Below, in pieces: positions 1 through 8,723 of a stretch of 64,000 bases of DNA. The stretch's first letter is position 1. Every line of letters starts with the position of its first letter. This DNA comes from Spartobacteria bacterium LR76 (lineage in GTDB: Bacteria; Verrucomicrobiota; Verrucomicrobiia; Chthoniobacterales; Terrimicrobiaceae). The stretch lies in assembly GCA_003054655.1 (NCBI GenBank), contig QAYZ01000015.1, positions 434,001 through 498,000 of the forward strand, in the 5' to 3' direction. The translations under genes and the position numbers were made by a program. Under the pieces are notes generated by a model that worked only from the letters and a program-made list of their open reading frames with translations, was not told where the DNA came from and made no database searches.

Positions 1-399
1 CTCGGTGCCGCAGGCGTAGATGTTGATGGAGTAGCTGCGGTTCCAATCCGCGTTCGGACCGACCGCACGAAGGGAAGCCGGGCAGCTCAGCGTAGTGGGT
101 CCCTTCTGGTTTAGCATCGTGTCCCGATATCCCAGGTAGGGCAGGATGGAGCCATCGTGATTTTCGCTGGGGTATCGCCAATACATCGCATCCGGCATCG
201 CGCCGCCGTGATCGTTGATCCAGCCAAGGCTGGCCGAGGCAAGATTTCTCAGCCGGGAGGCGCACTGCGCCTGATCAGCGTTGGCGCGAACGCCATTCCA
301 TGCAGGCAGGGCAAGGGAAGCCAGTATGCCGATGATACCGATGGCAACGAGGAGCTCGACGAGGCTCCAGGCGGAAGGGTGACTGCGGTGGTGTTTCAT
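1..399 (-). CDS. Prepilin-like protein with N-terminal methylation motif (partial, cut by window edge)
   Basis: The reading frame starts with ATG at 399 and runs off the left edge, so only the first 133 residues are visible. A short basic N-terminus (MKHHRSHPSAW) is followed by SLVELLVAIGIIGILASLAL, a typical type IV pilin/pseudopilin hydrophobic helix with the conserved Glu at position +5 of the mature protein. The prepilin site is atypical because a Trp precedes the usual cleavage region. The visible globular part resembles the DUF1559-type pseudopilin-like proteins that are abundant in Verrucomicrobiota and Planctomycetota. It lies 20 bp downstream of the beta-helix gene on the same strand and is probably the last visible gene of that operon. 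The role in export or surface structures is inferred only. Confidence 0.8.
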   Translation of the reverse strand, partial: MKHHRSHPSAWSLVELLVAIGIIGILASLALPAWNGVRANADQAQCASRLRNLASASLGWINDHGGAMPDAMYWRYPSENHDGSILPYLGYRDTMLNQKGPTTLSCPASLRAVGPNADWNRSYSINIYACGTE

Positions 400-419
400 G
401 GGGGAATGAAATGATGAGG

Positions 420-2306
420 TTACTCGCGCGGTCCTGTTTCCGGCATTTTCCAGGGTCGTCCATTCAATCCTGCACCCACCGTGCCGATCTCCGCAGCACC
501 GGGAAATGCCGCGGCGGCGGAGGGCACTCCCGTGCCCGGCAGGTCCTTCCAGGGCGCACCTTCCAGGATGGCCTCGACATTATCCGACATCGCGGCAATC
601 CACGCTGCGCTGGATTCGGAAAAGACGGTGCCGTCCGCTCCGGCAAACACCTGTCCCCGCACGCCCCCTTCCGGAGCATAGGCCCAGGCATTGTGAGAAA
701 AGGCAATACCTCCACCGAGATCCTCCTCCTGGCGGGAGAATCCCGCAGCGACACTCACGTTATTGACGAAGCGAAAATTCTCAAACTTCCGCTCCGGCGG
801 CTGCACCCGGGTCAGGAACTCTCCGCCCGGAAAGAAAACCGTGTTGTTAAAGACGACCACCCCATCGCCGGGCGCACGCACGACATCCCGGGAAACATCT
901 TTCATATGGCTGTTCCAAGGCGCCTCCCAATTCTGGCTGCTCGCACCCGCCTTGAACCATCCGGGCGTCCAGTCGCTGACCGCGGTGATGAGTTGATTGA
1001 GAGCAAGGTCGCTCTGGACCACATTGTCATAGATATAGACCGATCCCGGCCAGGGCTCGCCACCCAGCGGCTGCCAGGAAAAGGGCTCGACGACATTGAA
1101 GATGTAGTTTCCGTAAATCTTCATGCCAAAGGCATGATCCTCGCTCTCGACCGCATTGTCGACCAGCCTCTCCAGCCGGTTGTGCGCCACCACCAGGCCC
1201 TTGCTCCAGCGAATGGCCCAGGTGGAAAGGCCTTCAAACGCATCATGGATATCGTTGTTGCGCACAATCCAGTCGGACCCCACGAGATTGCAGATCCCGG
1301 TCTCGTAGGTCTTGTTGTTGCCTGCGCCATTACCCTTGCGCGACCACCAGAAAAGAGGGAATTTCTTCTCGGCCACCGAAACGCGACCCGCCTTCCTGAG
1401 TTCCAGCAACTCGATCATGTCATCATAGGCTGGATATTGACTATAGTCAGAGAACTCCACGGTCACGCGATTGGAGGTCACCGATGGGTCGGCAGACTCG
1501 CGCCGACCGGAAACCCCCGCGCGGCAGCCGAGAAACCACGAGTTTCGTACCACCACATCGCTTCCGTCGACGTACACGCCAGCGTATCCCGGCGTCTCAA
1601 ATGTGAACCCGTCGACAACGACATGCAGAGGCCTGTTGCCGCGCAAGCCGAGATTGAAGAACAGGGGGCCGTCGTAATTGTTCCCCGCCGAGCCTCCGCC
1701 CGTCCGCGGTCCCGCACTGATCAGGTGGTCCGCCGGATTCGGCGAGCCATACTTGCCCGAGGCATGCAAACGGACGTAGAGCATTTGCTCCTTCTCGTTG
1801 TAATAGTAGCCGTGCCGCGGACCAGGGTTCCCATCCAGGCCGACAAAGGCTTTGAGGGCCTCGAGGGAGGCGTACGGCTGAAGATCCACGCCGGAATACA
1901 GGATGCGGCAGGTGGGACGCGCCATCGGAGCGCGATAAAGACCCAGGCTCTCGTCAACCAGCGTCCAGGGCACAGCGCCCTTCCGAAGAGCCGGTTCGGC
2001 ATTGGTGATGACCACGGCGTTCTTCTTGCGGCTCGCCGCCTGAATCGTGATCGGGCGACCGGGCTCGCCGGCGATGTGGAGTTCGACAGGGCCCTCATAG
2101 ACCCCCTCGGCCACCGTGATGACATCGCCCGGGCCAGCGCGACGAGCGGCCTCCTGGATCGTAGCCAGCGCGTGCTCCGCATCAGGAGAACGTCCATCGT
2201 AAGAATCACTCCCCTTCTTCCCATCCACGTAATAGACATCCGCGCGGGCCGCAAAAGGCACGCAGCAGAACCAAACCAGCAGAAGGGTGACAGGGGGGAT
2301 TCTCAC
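420..2306 (-). CDS. Exported right-handed parallel beta-helix protein
   Basis: A 628-residue protein starting with GTG at 2306, preceded by an AAGGGA ribosome-binding site about six bases upstream. Residues 1-22 form a signal peptide ending in AARA. Residues 23-90 match the start of a DUF1565-type pectate-lyase-like fold (YYVDGKKGSDSYDG, then PGDVITVAEGVYEG). The middle, roughly residues 200-480, has the short repeating Asn/Val-rich turns of a parallel beta-helix, such as VVRNSWFLGCRAG and VVAHNRLERLVDNAVES. Such proteins usually bind or cleave polysaccharides, but no catalytic residues can be assigned here, so the substrate is unknown. It lies between a LamG-like PEP-CTERM gene and a prepilin-like gene on the same strand, suggesting an operon for surface carbohydrate work under the divergent GntR/LacI-type regulator. 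Confidence 0.85.
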   Translation of the reverse strand: MRIPPVTLLLVWFCCVPFAARADVYYVDGKKGSDSYDGRSPDAEHALATIQEAARRAGPGDVITVAEGVYEGPVELHIAGEPGRPITIQAASRKKNAVVITNAEPALRKGAVPWTLVDESLGLYRAPMARPTCRILYSGVDLQPYASLEALKAFVGLDGNPGPRHGYYYNEKEQMLYVRLHASGKYGSPNPADHLISAGPRTGGGSAGNNYDGPLFFNLGLRGNRPLHVVVDGFTFETPGYAGVYVDGSDVVVRNSWFLGCRAGVSGRRESADPSVTSNRVTVEFSDYSQYPAYDDMIELLELRKAGRVSVAEKKFPLFWWSRKGNGAGNNKTYETGICNLVGSDWIVRNNDIHDAFEGLSTWAIRWSKGLVVAHNRLERLVDNAVESEDHAFGMKIYGNYIFNVVEPFSWQPLGGEPWPGSVYIYDNVVQSDLALNQLITAVSDWTPGWFKAGASSQNWEAPWNSHMKDVSRDVVRAPGDGVVVFNNTVFFPGGEFLTRVQPPERKFENFRFVNNVSVAAGFSRQEEDLGGGIAFSHNAWAYAPEGGVRGQVFAGADGTVFSESSAAWIAAMSDNVEAILEGAPWKDLPGTGVPSAAAAFPGAAEIGTVGAGLNGRPWKMPETGPRE

Positions 2307-2342
2307 GACGGGTCCCTTGGTAAGCTTCGTTTCCAGAAATGC

Positions 2343-3215
2343 TCAGCGAGCGCGTGACAGGCGAAGGATCATCGCCAGCGAAGCACCTCCCATCATCAAC
2401 ATGCTGATGCTGCGAGGTTCCGGCACCGCGGAAAGAGTGCGGATCTGGTCATCGGAAAGATAGCTGTTCCACACCGCAGCAGACTCGATCAACGTGCCAT
2501 TGGGAACGAGATAGGAACTGCCTGCGCCACCGTTGTTGATCGATCCAACCTGGAAATAACCTGATCCGATGCTGTTGGAGGTGCTGATGGACGCCGGAAC
2601 ATTTGTGGTTGTTTCCATTGAATCCAGCAGCGTTCCCGTCATGGGATCATAGAGATCGATGCGCAGAACGTTCGAGGGATCGAATCGCATGGAGATATCG
2701 TACCATGAGGAGGCTTGCAGCGCGTACGACGTAGCACTCGTCAGTTGGGTGTCGTAGGTCGTACCGTCAGCAGACAAGTACCCCTGCAGCCGCCCGTTTG
2801 TCATTTGCAGAGAGATCCCGCGCTGGCTGTTGACAGGCCGGCTCCGCGTCATGAACGCCACCGTTCCGGCGGGAATGCTCCCCAGATTCACCCGCAGCCA
2901 GAGCGTTTGCGCTCCGCCGATTCTCAGGCTGGGGGAGTTGCTCTTCAGGACATTGGTTCCGTCAAATGCCACCGCCTGGGTGCCGGCATTCACCGCCTTG
3001 ATCCCGGAAACAGGATTAAACGCGGGAACAATGGTCGGACTCATCCCGGTCGTGGTTCCGGAAACATCCGCGAGATTGATCGAGTGGGTGCCGTCCAGAT
3101 TTCCTTCGAAACCCCAGTAGGCCACCGCGTCATCAAGTAAAGTCGCCCCCTGCAGTGAACCAAAGCCGATTAAAAGGAGAGGGAGAACAATGAAAGAAGA
3201 AATCGCTCTTTTCAT
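2343..3215 (-). CDS. LamG-like domain protein with PEP-CTERM sorting signal
   Basis: About 290 residues from the ATG at 3215. An in-frame TTG 36 bases further upstream is possible, but the ATG places a clean signal peptide (MKRAISSFIVLPLLLIGFGS) at the N-terminus. The body (AVAYWGFEGNLDGTHS near the start, then alternating beta-strand patterns) is that of a LamG/concanavalin-like jelly roll. The C-terminus has VPEPRS, a hydrophobic helix and a basic tail (LRLSRAR), the PEP-CTERM signal recognised by exosortase. It is therefore predicted to be exported and processed at the envelope. It is the first gene of the leftward exported-protein operon. No ligand can be named. Confidence 0.82.
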   Translation of the reverse strand: MKRAISSFIVLPLLLIGFGSLQGATLLDDAVAYWGFEGNLDGTHSINLADVSGTTTGMSPTIVPAFNPVSGIKAVNAGTQAVAFDGTNVLKSNSPSLRIGGAQTLWLRVNLGSIPAGTVAFMTRSRPVNSQRGISLQMTNGRLQGYLSADGTTYDTQLTSATSYALQASSWYDISMRFDPSNVLRIDLYDPMTGTLLDSMETTTNVPASISTSNSIGSGYFQVGSINNGGAGSSYLVPNGTLIESAAVWNSYLSDDQIRTLSAVPEPRSISMLMMGGASLAMILRLSRAR

Positions 3216-3251
3216 GCCGGAGAAGGTAAGAACGGATTTAAGCTTAATCAA

Positions 3252-3273
3252 TATTGAATTGCGTTTTTCAATA
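3252..3273. promoter_or_regulatory. Dyad TATTGAA-N8-TTCAATA, candidate operator
   Basis: A perfect inverted repeat with 7-bp arms and an 8-bp spacer lies in the 81-bp gap between the divergent PEP-CTERM gene and the GntR/LacI-type regulator. A second short palindrome, TATCGATA, follows at 3281-3288, just before the regulator start. The position suggests an operator read by the adjacent regulator for both directions. This is inferred from position and symmetry only. Confidence 0.45.
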
Positions 3274-3296
3274 CAAAGTGTATCGATATTCCAAGA

Positions 3297-4349
3297 ATGA
3301 GCGCTTCTTCCCGAGTCACCGATTTACTCCGCCATAAAGCCCTTTCTCAGGCACCAGGAGAAAAGCTGCCCTCCGTAAGAGCGTTGATGAACCGCTACGA
3401 CACCAGCCTGCATTCCATCAATCAAGCTCTGCGCCAACTCGAGGCCGAGGGATTGATCACGACCAAAAAAGGCAGCGGCATCTTTATCAATCCTCAGAAA
3501 GGTGTGCGCTATATCGAGCTGCATCGCCCGCAATACCCCTCGCCCACGATGGACGTGAAGGAGATTTCCCTCGATCGGGCTGTCTCCCAGGCGGGATGGA
3601 AACTCATCATCAAGAGGCAGCCGGTGAATGGCGATGATCCGGATATCCGTCCTCATGTCAGGACCTGCGCCCACGTGGTCATGCCAACGATCATCGAATC
3701 CAATCCCGGATTTTTCAAAGAGATCGCCTCGCAATCCTCTCCCATCCTGGCCTATGGCCGGTCGGCCGGGCCTTTCCAACTCGACTATGTCACCGGAGAT
3801 GACCACAGGTACATGAGCCTGCTGGTGAAGCATCTGCTGAGCCTGGGCCACCGTCATCTGGCTCTCCTGGAGAATGAACCGCCGTTTTTTTCGATCACGC
3901 AGCGGAGCGAGATTTTCCTGAATCTCGTAGATCTCTTTGACCTGCCCAAGCCCGTGGTCATCCCCTGCCATACGAAGCCTGGAGAAAGCAGCCTCCACCG
4001 CGCGTATGGAGGCCTGAAGGAGCACCTGTCATCAAACAAAGGGAAACCGGCATTCACCGCCCTGATCAGCGCCAGTTCGGCAGGCGTCATCGGAGCGCTG
4101 CGGGCATTTCATGAGACCGGAATCCGCGTGCCCAGAGATTGCAGCCTGGCCTCATTCGGCCTGGAATCCAGCAATGCCCTCCTTGTCCCCTCCATCACCG
4201 AAGTCGGCGTGACGGATGACGATTGGGGTCTGGGAGCGGTGCAGGTGCTCGCTCAGCGGTTCGCCGATCCCGGCGCCGCCCCCATCGGACTCAAGCTGAC
4301 TCCGGAACTTTTTGTCCGCGAATCGACTGCTCCGCCGCCATCGCATTGA
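3297..4349 (+). CDS. GntR-type winged-helix transcriptional regulator with LacI-like ligand-binding domain
   Basis: A 350-residue protein. Residues 1-70 form a GntR winged helix (LPSVRALMNRYDTSLHSI, then LRQLEAEGLITTKKGSGIFI). Residues 75-345 look like a LacI/periplasmic-binding-fold sensor (SLLVKHLLSLGHRHLALLEN; ALISASSAGVIGALRAFHETG; VPRDCSLASFG). This architecture is expected to sense a sugar and to be cytoplasmic. It is divergent from the exported-protein operon, with a dyad in between, so local control is the simplest reading. The ribosome-binding site is weak. The ligand is unknown, but the beta-helix and LamG-like neighbours point to a polysaccharide-derived sugar. Confidence 0.88.
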   Translation: MSASSRVTDLLRHKALSQAPGEKLPSVRALMNRYDTSLHSINQALRQLEAEGLITTKKGSGIFINPQKGVRYIELHRPQYPSPTMDVKEISLDRAVSQAGWKLIIKRQPVNGDDPDIRPHVRTCAHVVMPTIIESNPGFFKEIASQSSPILAYGRSAGPFQLDYVTGDDHRYMSLLVKHLLSLGHRHLALLENEPPFFSITQRSEIFLNLVDLFDLPKPVVIPCHTKPGESSLHRAYGGLKEHLSSNKGKPAFTALISASSAGVIGALRAFHETGIRVPRDCSLASFGLESSNALLVPSITEVGVTDDDWGLGAVQVLAQRFADPGAAPIGLKLTPELFVRESTAPPPSH

Positions 4350-4410
4350 TCAATAACGCGTAAAGAGTTCCCAAATCCTCGCAAGCGCGAAAACTCTGGG
4401 GCCTTCCCAT

Positions 4411-4647
4411 CTACGCCGCGTGCTTTCTCAGGGGAATGATATTCGGGAACGAGGAAGCGGGGTTCTCCGTGCCCTTGAGCCCCGCCAGCTCAACCTGCCG
4501 CCGGGTACGAATCTCGAGCTGTTCGAGATCCTCCTCCCATTGACTGATCTCCCGCTCGGATTCCCGCACGTATTGCGCGAGCTTCCGCCGTTCCTCGATA
4601 AGGTGCCGTTGATACATCCCGGCCAGAAAACGATGCCATGCTTTCAC
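4411..4647 (-). CDS. Small charged coiled-coil protein, unknown function
   Basis: 78 residues from a GTG start with a perfect GGAGGT ribosome-binding site eight bases upstream, which is the main evidence that it is real. Residues 12-58 are rich in Glu, Arg, Lys and Gln with heptad-like spacing (LIEERRKLAQYVRESEREIS), indicating a helical coiled coil. There is no signal peptide or membrane segment. It lies 81 bp downstream of lpxA in the same direction and may be the last gene of the lpxC-fabZ/lpxA operon. I do not recognise the family. Confidence 0.65.
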   Translation of the reverse strand: MKAWHRFLAGMYQRHLIEERRKLAQYVRESEREISQWEEDLEQLEIRTRRQVELAGLKGTENPASSFPNIIPLRKHAA

Positions 4648-4655
4648 TGGTATTT

Positions 4656-4661
4656 ACCTCC
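4656..4661 (-). promoter_or_regulatory. Strong ribosome-binding site (GGAGGT) for the small coiled-coil gene
   Basis: GGAGGT on the minus strand, with an 8-base spacer to the GTG at 4647. It fixes the start of the 78-residue protein and supports its being translated. Confidence 0.7.
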
Positions 4662-4728
4662 GTCGCGAAAGAATCGGTTCCCTCGCCAAGACCGGATTGC
4701 CTGAGGCGGCTATCGGGGCCTGAGGATT

Positions 4729-5502
4729 TCAGCGAACGATGCCGCGCTTGCTGGCTTCAACGAAAGTCAGCAGATGCTCGAGATGGGCGTTCGTCGGCAA
4801 CTGTTCGCGAATGGATTCGCAGGCCTGCTTCACGTTGAGATTCGAGCGGCAAAGCAGGCGAAAGGCCTCGCGCAGAGTGCGAATCTCCTCCGCCGCGAAC
4901 TCGCGCCGCTCCATCCCGACCTGGTTGATCCCGCGAAGCTCCGCCGGATTGCCATCGGCGATCATATACGGGGCGACATCCTGCACGATCTTGGTGCATC
5001 CCCCGACGATGGCATGGCGGCCGATGCGGCAAAACTGATGCACTCCGCTCAGCCCGCCAATGACCACATGATCCTCGACGATGACATGCCCGGCGAGCGT
5101 GCCATTGTTGGAGAAGATCACATGATCGCCCACCGTGCAGTCGTGCGCGACGTGGGCGTAGGCGAGGAAGTTATTGTGGCTGCCCACGACCGTCTTGCTG
5201 CCGGGCGCGGTGCCGCGGTTGACGGTGCAAAATTCGCGAAAGGAATTGTCGTTGCCGATCTCGAGATAGGTCGGCTCGCCGACATACTTTAGATCCTGGC
5301 TGCGCTGGCCGATCGATGTGTAGGGGTAAAAGCGATTGCGCGCGCCGATGGTCGTCGGCCCCGCGATGGTGACGTGATTGGCCAGCACGCATTCATCACC
5401 GAGCGTCACGTCTGCGCCGATGACACAATACGGCCCGATCTCCACCCCGGCGCCGATGCGGGCCGAGGCGTCAATGATTGCGGTCGGATGAATGCCGGCC
5501 AT
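4729..5502 (-). CDS. lpxA: UDP-N-acetylglucosamine acyltransferase LpxA
   Basis: 257 residues from the ATG at 5502 (MAGIHPTAIIDASARIGAGV). An upstream in-frame extension has no family match. LpxA adds the 3-hydroxyacyl chain from acyl-ACP to UDP-GlcNAc, the first step of lipid A synthesis, in the cytoplasm. The N-terminal two thirds are hexapeptide repeats of a left-handed beta-helix (IGPYCVIGADVTLGD, IIVxD-like turns). The catalytic-His region AHVAHDCTVGDHV and the GGLSGVHQFCRIGRHAIVGG segment are present, followed by the helical C-terminus. It starts 7 bp after the lpxC-fabZ stop and is co-transcribed with that gene, so consecutive lipid A steps sit together. Confidence 0.96.
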   Translation of the reverse strand: MAGIHPTAIIDASARIGAGVEIGPYCVIGADVTLGDECVLANHVTIAGPTTIGARNRFYPYTSIGQRSQDLKYVGEPTYLEIGNDNSFREFCTVNRGTAPGSKTVVGSHNNFLAYAHVAHDCTVGDHVIFSNNGTLAGHVIVEDHVVIGGLSGVHQFCRIGRHAIVGGCTKIVQDVAPYMIADGNPAELRGINQVGMERREFAAEEIRTLREAFRLLCRSNLNVKQACESIREQLPTNAHLEHLLTFVEASKRGIVR

Positions 5503-5509
5503 CTCGTGA

Positions 5510-6811
5510 TTATTTATCGACCAGACCGAAGAGCAGTTCGCCCTCGGAGACCACCTCACCGTTGACTTCGCAGCGGCAGGCCGCCTTGCCGAGGCGCTTC
5601 TTCGCGCTCAGCATCTCGCAGTGAATGAACAGCGTGTCGCCCGGGAAGACCGGCTTGCGGAATTTCACGGAGTCGGCGCTCATGAAATAGCCGATCTTTC
5701 CGATGTTCTCCGTGCGGCGCATCATCACGACGCTCGCAACCTGGGCCATGGCCTCGACCTGGAGCACGCCCGGCATGACCGGATGGCCTGGGAAGTGACC
5801 CTGGAAATAGGGCTCGTTGATCGTCACCGCCTTCACGCCCACGGCGCGCGTATCCTCGACCAGCTCAATGATGCGGTCGACCATGAGGAAGGGATAACGA
5901 TGCGGCAGGGTGCGCATGATCTCGTTGACGTCGAGCACACCGCCCTCGGCGGCGATCGGCGTGGGAGCCATCGCGACGTAATCGGAGTGGCGCTTGACCA
6001 GCGCACGGGCCAGCTCGGTATTCGGGCCGTGGCCCGGCTTCACCGCGACGATGTGGCCGCGGAGCCTGCGTCCGGAGAGCGCGAGGTCGCCGACGATGTC
6101 GAGGATCTTGTGGCGAACGAATTCATCGGGGAAGCGTAGCGGCTCCTTGCTGAGCACGCTGTCTCCGCGAGCGACGATGGCATTCTCCAGGCTTCCGCCG
6201 CGGATGAGGCCCTTGTCCATGAGCGGCTTCACGTCCTCGTAGAAGACAAACGTGCGGGCCGGGGCGATCTCCTTTTCGTAGAATTCCGGGGTGATCTCGG
6301 CGCTGAGATACTGGGTGAAACGCCCCTCGGGGCCGACCTGCGTACAGGAGACGCGGAATTTCGTGTCCGGCAGGATGGTGAGGATGGAATCGCCCACCTG
6401 CACCGAGATGGGCTCGCGCGGAGTGAAGTAGCTGCGCGGCGCGTCCTGCTCGACGATGCCCGCTTCCTTGATGAGCGCAACAAACGCGGCGGCACTGCCG
6501 TCACCGATGGGCGGCTCGTTGGCGTCCATCTCGATGAGGGCGTTGTCGACGCCGAGACCCGCCAGGGCGGAAATCACGTGCTCGACCGTGTGAATCTTCA
6601 CGCTGCCCTCGACGAGGGTCGTGGCGCGCTCGACTGTCTTGACACTTTCCACCCTGGCGTCGACCACGGGTTCGTCAGGGAGGTCGATGCGCTTGAACTT
6701 ATAGCCATGTCCGACCGGGGCGGGACGGACCGTCAGGGTGACGTTCTCGCCGGTGTGCAGGGCCGTGCCCTTCAGACTGGCAGACGATGCGAGCGTACGT
6801 TGTTTATCCAC
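5510..6811 (-). CDS. lpxC-fabZ: LpxC-FabZ fusion: UDP-3-O-acyl-GlcNAc deacetylase / 3-hydroxyacyl-ACP dehydratase
   Basis: 433 residues with two enzymes in one chain. Residues 1-275 are LpxC, the zinc deacetylase committing to lipid A: HTVEHVISALAGLGVDNALI, PPIGDGSAAAFV, the zinc and catalytic segment RHKILDIVGDLALSGRRLRG, and the His of KPGHGPN are present. Residues 290-433 are FabZ, the hot-dog dehydratase of fatty-acid elongation: HRYPFLMVDR, then GHFPGHPVMPGVLQVEAMAQ with catalytic His and Glu. The two enzymes act on the same 3-hydroxyacyl-ACP pool. The fusion is known from Bacteroidota and relatives. It lies 23 bp downstream of the cyclic-nucleotide-binding gene, apparently in the same operon. 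Confidence 0.96.
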   Translation of the reverse strand: MDKQRTLASSASLKGTALHTGENVTLTVRPAPVGHGYKFKRIDLPDEPVVDARVESVKTVERATTLVEGSVKIHTVEHVISALAGLGVDNALIEMDANEPPIGDGSAAAFVALIKEAGIVEQDAPRSYFTPREPISVQVGDSILTILPDTKFRVSCTQVGPEGRFTQYLSAEITPEFYEKEIAPARTFVFYEDVKPLMDKGLIRGGSLENAIVARGDSVLSKEPLRFPDEFVRHKILDIVGDLALSGRRLRGHIVAVKPGHGPNTELARALVKRHSDYVAMAPTPIAAEGGVLDVNEIMRTLPHRYPFLMVDRIIELVEDTRAVGVKAVTINEPYFQGHFPGHPVMPGVLQVEAMAQVASVVMMRRTENIGKIGYFMSADSVKFRKPVFPGDTLFIHCEMLSAKKRLGKAACRCEVNGEVVSEGELLFGLVDK

Positions 6812-6834
6812 GATAACTAAAAAAGCGGGGTGGC

Positions 6835-7320
6835 TCAGGCCGGATGGCTGAGCAGGTCCATGTACTTCCTATGACCGACCCGCAGGCGGGCGACCAGAGC
6901 CCGGCCGATCGAGGCCAGGAGATGAATGGCGGCTCCGGGCTGGAGACCGGCCAGCACGCCCAGGGTCATGCGAGTGATGCAGAGCAGTTCGCAATCCTCC
7001 AGAGCCGTGACATCAGCAGTGCGCGGACCATCATCGACGAGGGCGACCTCCCCAAAGAAATCGCCTGCCTTCAGGACCGCCAGCTCCACCTCCCCCTCTG
7101 GAGAAGGCACGGTCACGCGAGCCGAGCCTCGCAGGATGACATACATGCAATACCCCTCGTCGCCGTAGCTCACGATTTTGGCCCCGGCGGCGAACTGCTC
7201 GCGGGAGCTCTGGTGCAAAAGCGTCTGGAGCTCGTCGCGGTTGAGTTCCGCGAAAAGCGTAAGCTTCGCCCAAAGCGCGTCGTCGCAACTCGGGCAATGA
7301 CTATCAGAGGATTTTTCCAT
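6835..7320 (-). CDS. Cyclic-nucleotide-binding-domain protein
   Basis: 161 residues from the ATG at 7320, which overlaps the last 17 bases of the ABC ATPase gene. Residues 25-140 are a CRP/cAMP-binding-type beta-roll: [57 protein letters not shown] with the phosphate-binding-cassette motif FGEVAL, and [17 protein letters not shown]. No DNA-binding helix-turn-helix follows, so it is a stand-alone sensor domain rather than a CRP-type regulator. The translational overlap suggests work with the ATPase. Ligand (cAMP, cGMP or none) is unknown. Confidence 0.85.
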   Translation of the reverse strand: MEKSSDSHCPSCDDALWAKLTLFAELNRDELQTLLHQSSREQFAAGAKIVSYGDEGYCMYVILRGSARVTVPSPEGEVELAVLKAGDFFGEVALVDDGPRTADVTALEDCELLCITRMTLGVLAGLQPGAAIHLLASIGRALVARLRVGHRKYMDLLSHPA

Positions 7321-7966
7321 CGAGCATCCGGATGTGGAGCGGAGCCAGAGCGGCCAGCTCACTGCTGTGGGTGACAATAATCATCGTAACGATTTTTTGG
7401 GAAGCAATCTTTAGGAGGGTGTCCGTCACGCGGGCGGCGTTCTCGCTGTCGAGATTGCCGGTTGGCTCGTCCGCCAAGAGCAGCCGGGGCTGCCCCGCGA
7501 GGGCCCGGGCGATGGCCACGCGCTGCATTTCCCCCCCGCTCAATTGATGGGGAAAATGCCCCAGCCGCTTCGTGAGGCCGACCAGATCGACCATTTCCTC
7601 GGCACGAGGCCGAGCCTTTTTGGCTGGTTCGCCACGCAGCAGCAGCGGCAGCTCGACATTTTCCTCCACGGTCATCGAGGGGAGCAAGTTAAAGAACTGG
7701 AACACGATACCGAGATCGTGACGCCGGTAGGCGGTCAGTTGGGCATCCGTTGCCGTATGAAGAGGAAGGTCGCCGACCCAGAGCTCCCCGGAGTCTGGCT
7801 TGTCCAGGCCACCCAGGATGTTGAGCAGCGTGCTCTTCCCGCAGCCGCTCGGCCCGGTCACGGAGGCAAATTCTCCGGTGGGAACCTCCAGGTTGACGGC
7901 ATCCAGCGCCTTCACGGCGGCTCCTTCACGGGAATAGATTCGGGTGATGTCCTGGAGTCGGATCAT
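7304..7966 (-). CDS. ABC transporter ATP-binding protein, LolD/MacB type
   Basis: 220 residues from the ATG at 7966 ([20 protein letters not shown]). Walker A is GPSGCGKST, the Q-loop is [23 protein letters not shown], the signature is [15 protein letters not shown] and Walker B is [14 protein letters not shown], followed by the H-loop VTHS. The pattern matches the LolD/MacB/FtsE-type subfamily, which works with FtsX-like permeases in lipoprotein release or peptide export. No permease gene lies nearby: the next gene is a cyclic-nucleotide-binding protein whose start overlaps this stop. It is divergent, by 28 bp, from the rluA-type gene. Confidence 0.9.
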   Translation of the reverse strand: MIRLQDITRIYSREGAAVKALDAVNLEVPTGEFASVTGPSGCGKSTLLNILGGLDKPDSGELWVGDLPLHTATDAQLTAYRRHDLGIVFQFFNLLPSMTVEENVELPLLLRGEPAKKARPRAEEMVDLVGLTKRLGHFPHQLSGGEMQRVAIARALAGQPRLLLADEPTGNLDSENAARVTDTLLKIASQKIVTMIIVTHSSELAALAPLHIRMLDGKIL

Positions 7967-7994
7967 GGTAAGGTGACTACCTTGCCGCGTGGCC

Positions 7995-8723
7995 ATGCAG
8001 AATCAAGCCGACTTCCACATCCTGGGTGAAACCGCCGACTATCTGGCGGTCGACAAACCCGCCGGCCTGCTGGTTCACCCCTCGAAGCCCGGAGGGCCGC
8101 GCACCCTCTGGGACGGCCTGCGCGACCTGCTCGGCTACGAACTCGCCGCCGGCGGGCAGATTTCCATCATCAACCGCCTCGACCGCGAGACCAGCGGCGT
8201 CGTGATCGTGGCCAAGAGCGCCGAAGCCGCCCGCACCGCCGGGATCGCCATGCAACGGCGCGAGATGAAGAAACGCTACCTTGCTCTCGTCTTTGGCTGG
8301 CCGGAGTGGGAGGGAATCACCATAGACACACCGATCTGCCGCCGCGGCGAGGTGGAGAACTCCATCGTCTGGCTGGAACGCATGACGCACCCCACGGGAC
8401 AGCCTGCCGTGACCCGCTTCCGGGTCCTGGAGCGCCACGTGCGAAACGGTGAGCCATTTACCCTGCTGGAGGCTGAGCCCCTCACCGGCCGAACCCACCA
8501 GATCCGCGTCCACGCCGCTTCGCTGGGGTTCCCGGTCATCGGGGACAAACTCTACGCCCGGGGCCGCGACAAATACCTGCGCTTCATCGACGAGGGCTGG
8601 ACGGATGCCCTGGCCGCTGATCTCTGGCTGCCCCGGCATGCCCTGCACTGCACGCGCATGGTTTTCGGGGACCATATCTGGGACGCCCCGCTACCCGAGG
8701 ATCTCGCCGCTCTTACCAGATGA
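7995..8723 (+). CDS. RluA-family RNA pseudouridine synthase
   Basis: About 242 residues; a GTG at 7989 is an alternative start two codons earlier. The catalytic motif INRLDRETSGVVIVAK has the conserved Asp, preceded by YLAVDKPAGLLVHPS. The C-terminal PLTGRTHQIRVHAASLGFPVIGDKLY block is typical of the family. There is no N-terminal S4 domain, as in the RluA/TruC branch, so the target may be rRNA or tRNA but cannot be fixed from sequence. It converges on the amidase gene, with 11 bp of 3' overlap. Confidence 0.92.
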   Translation: MQNQADFHILGETADYLAVDKPAGLLVHPSKPGGPRTLWDGLRDLLGYELAAGGQISIINRLDRETSGVVIVAKSAEAARTAGIAMQRREMKKRYLALVFGWPEWEGITIDTPICRRGEVENSIVWLERMTHPTGQPAVTRFRVLERHVRNGEPFTLLEAEPLTGRTHQIRVHAASLGFPVIGDKLYARGRDKYLRFIDEGWTDALAADLWLPRHALHCTRMVFGDHIWDAPLPEDLAALTR

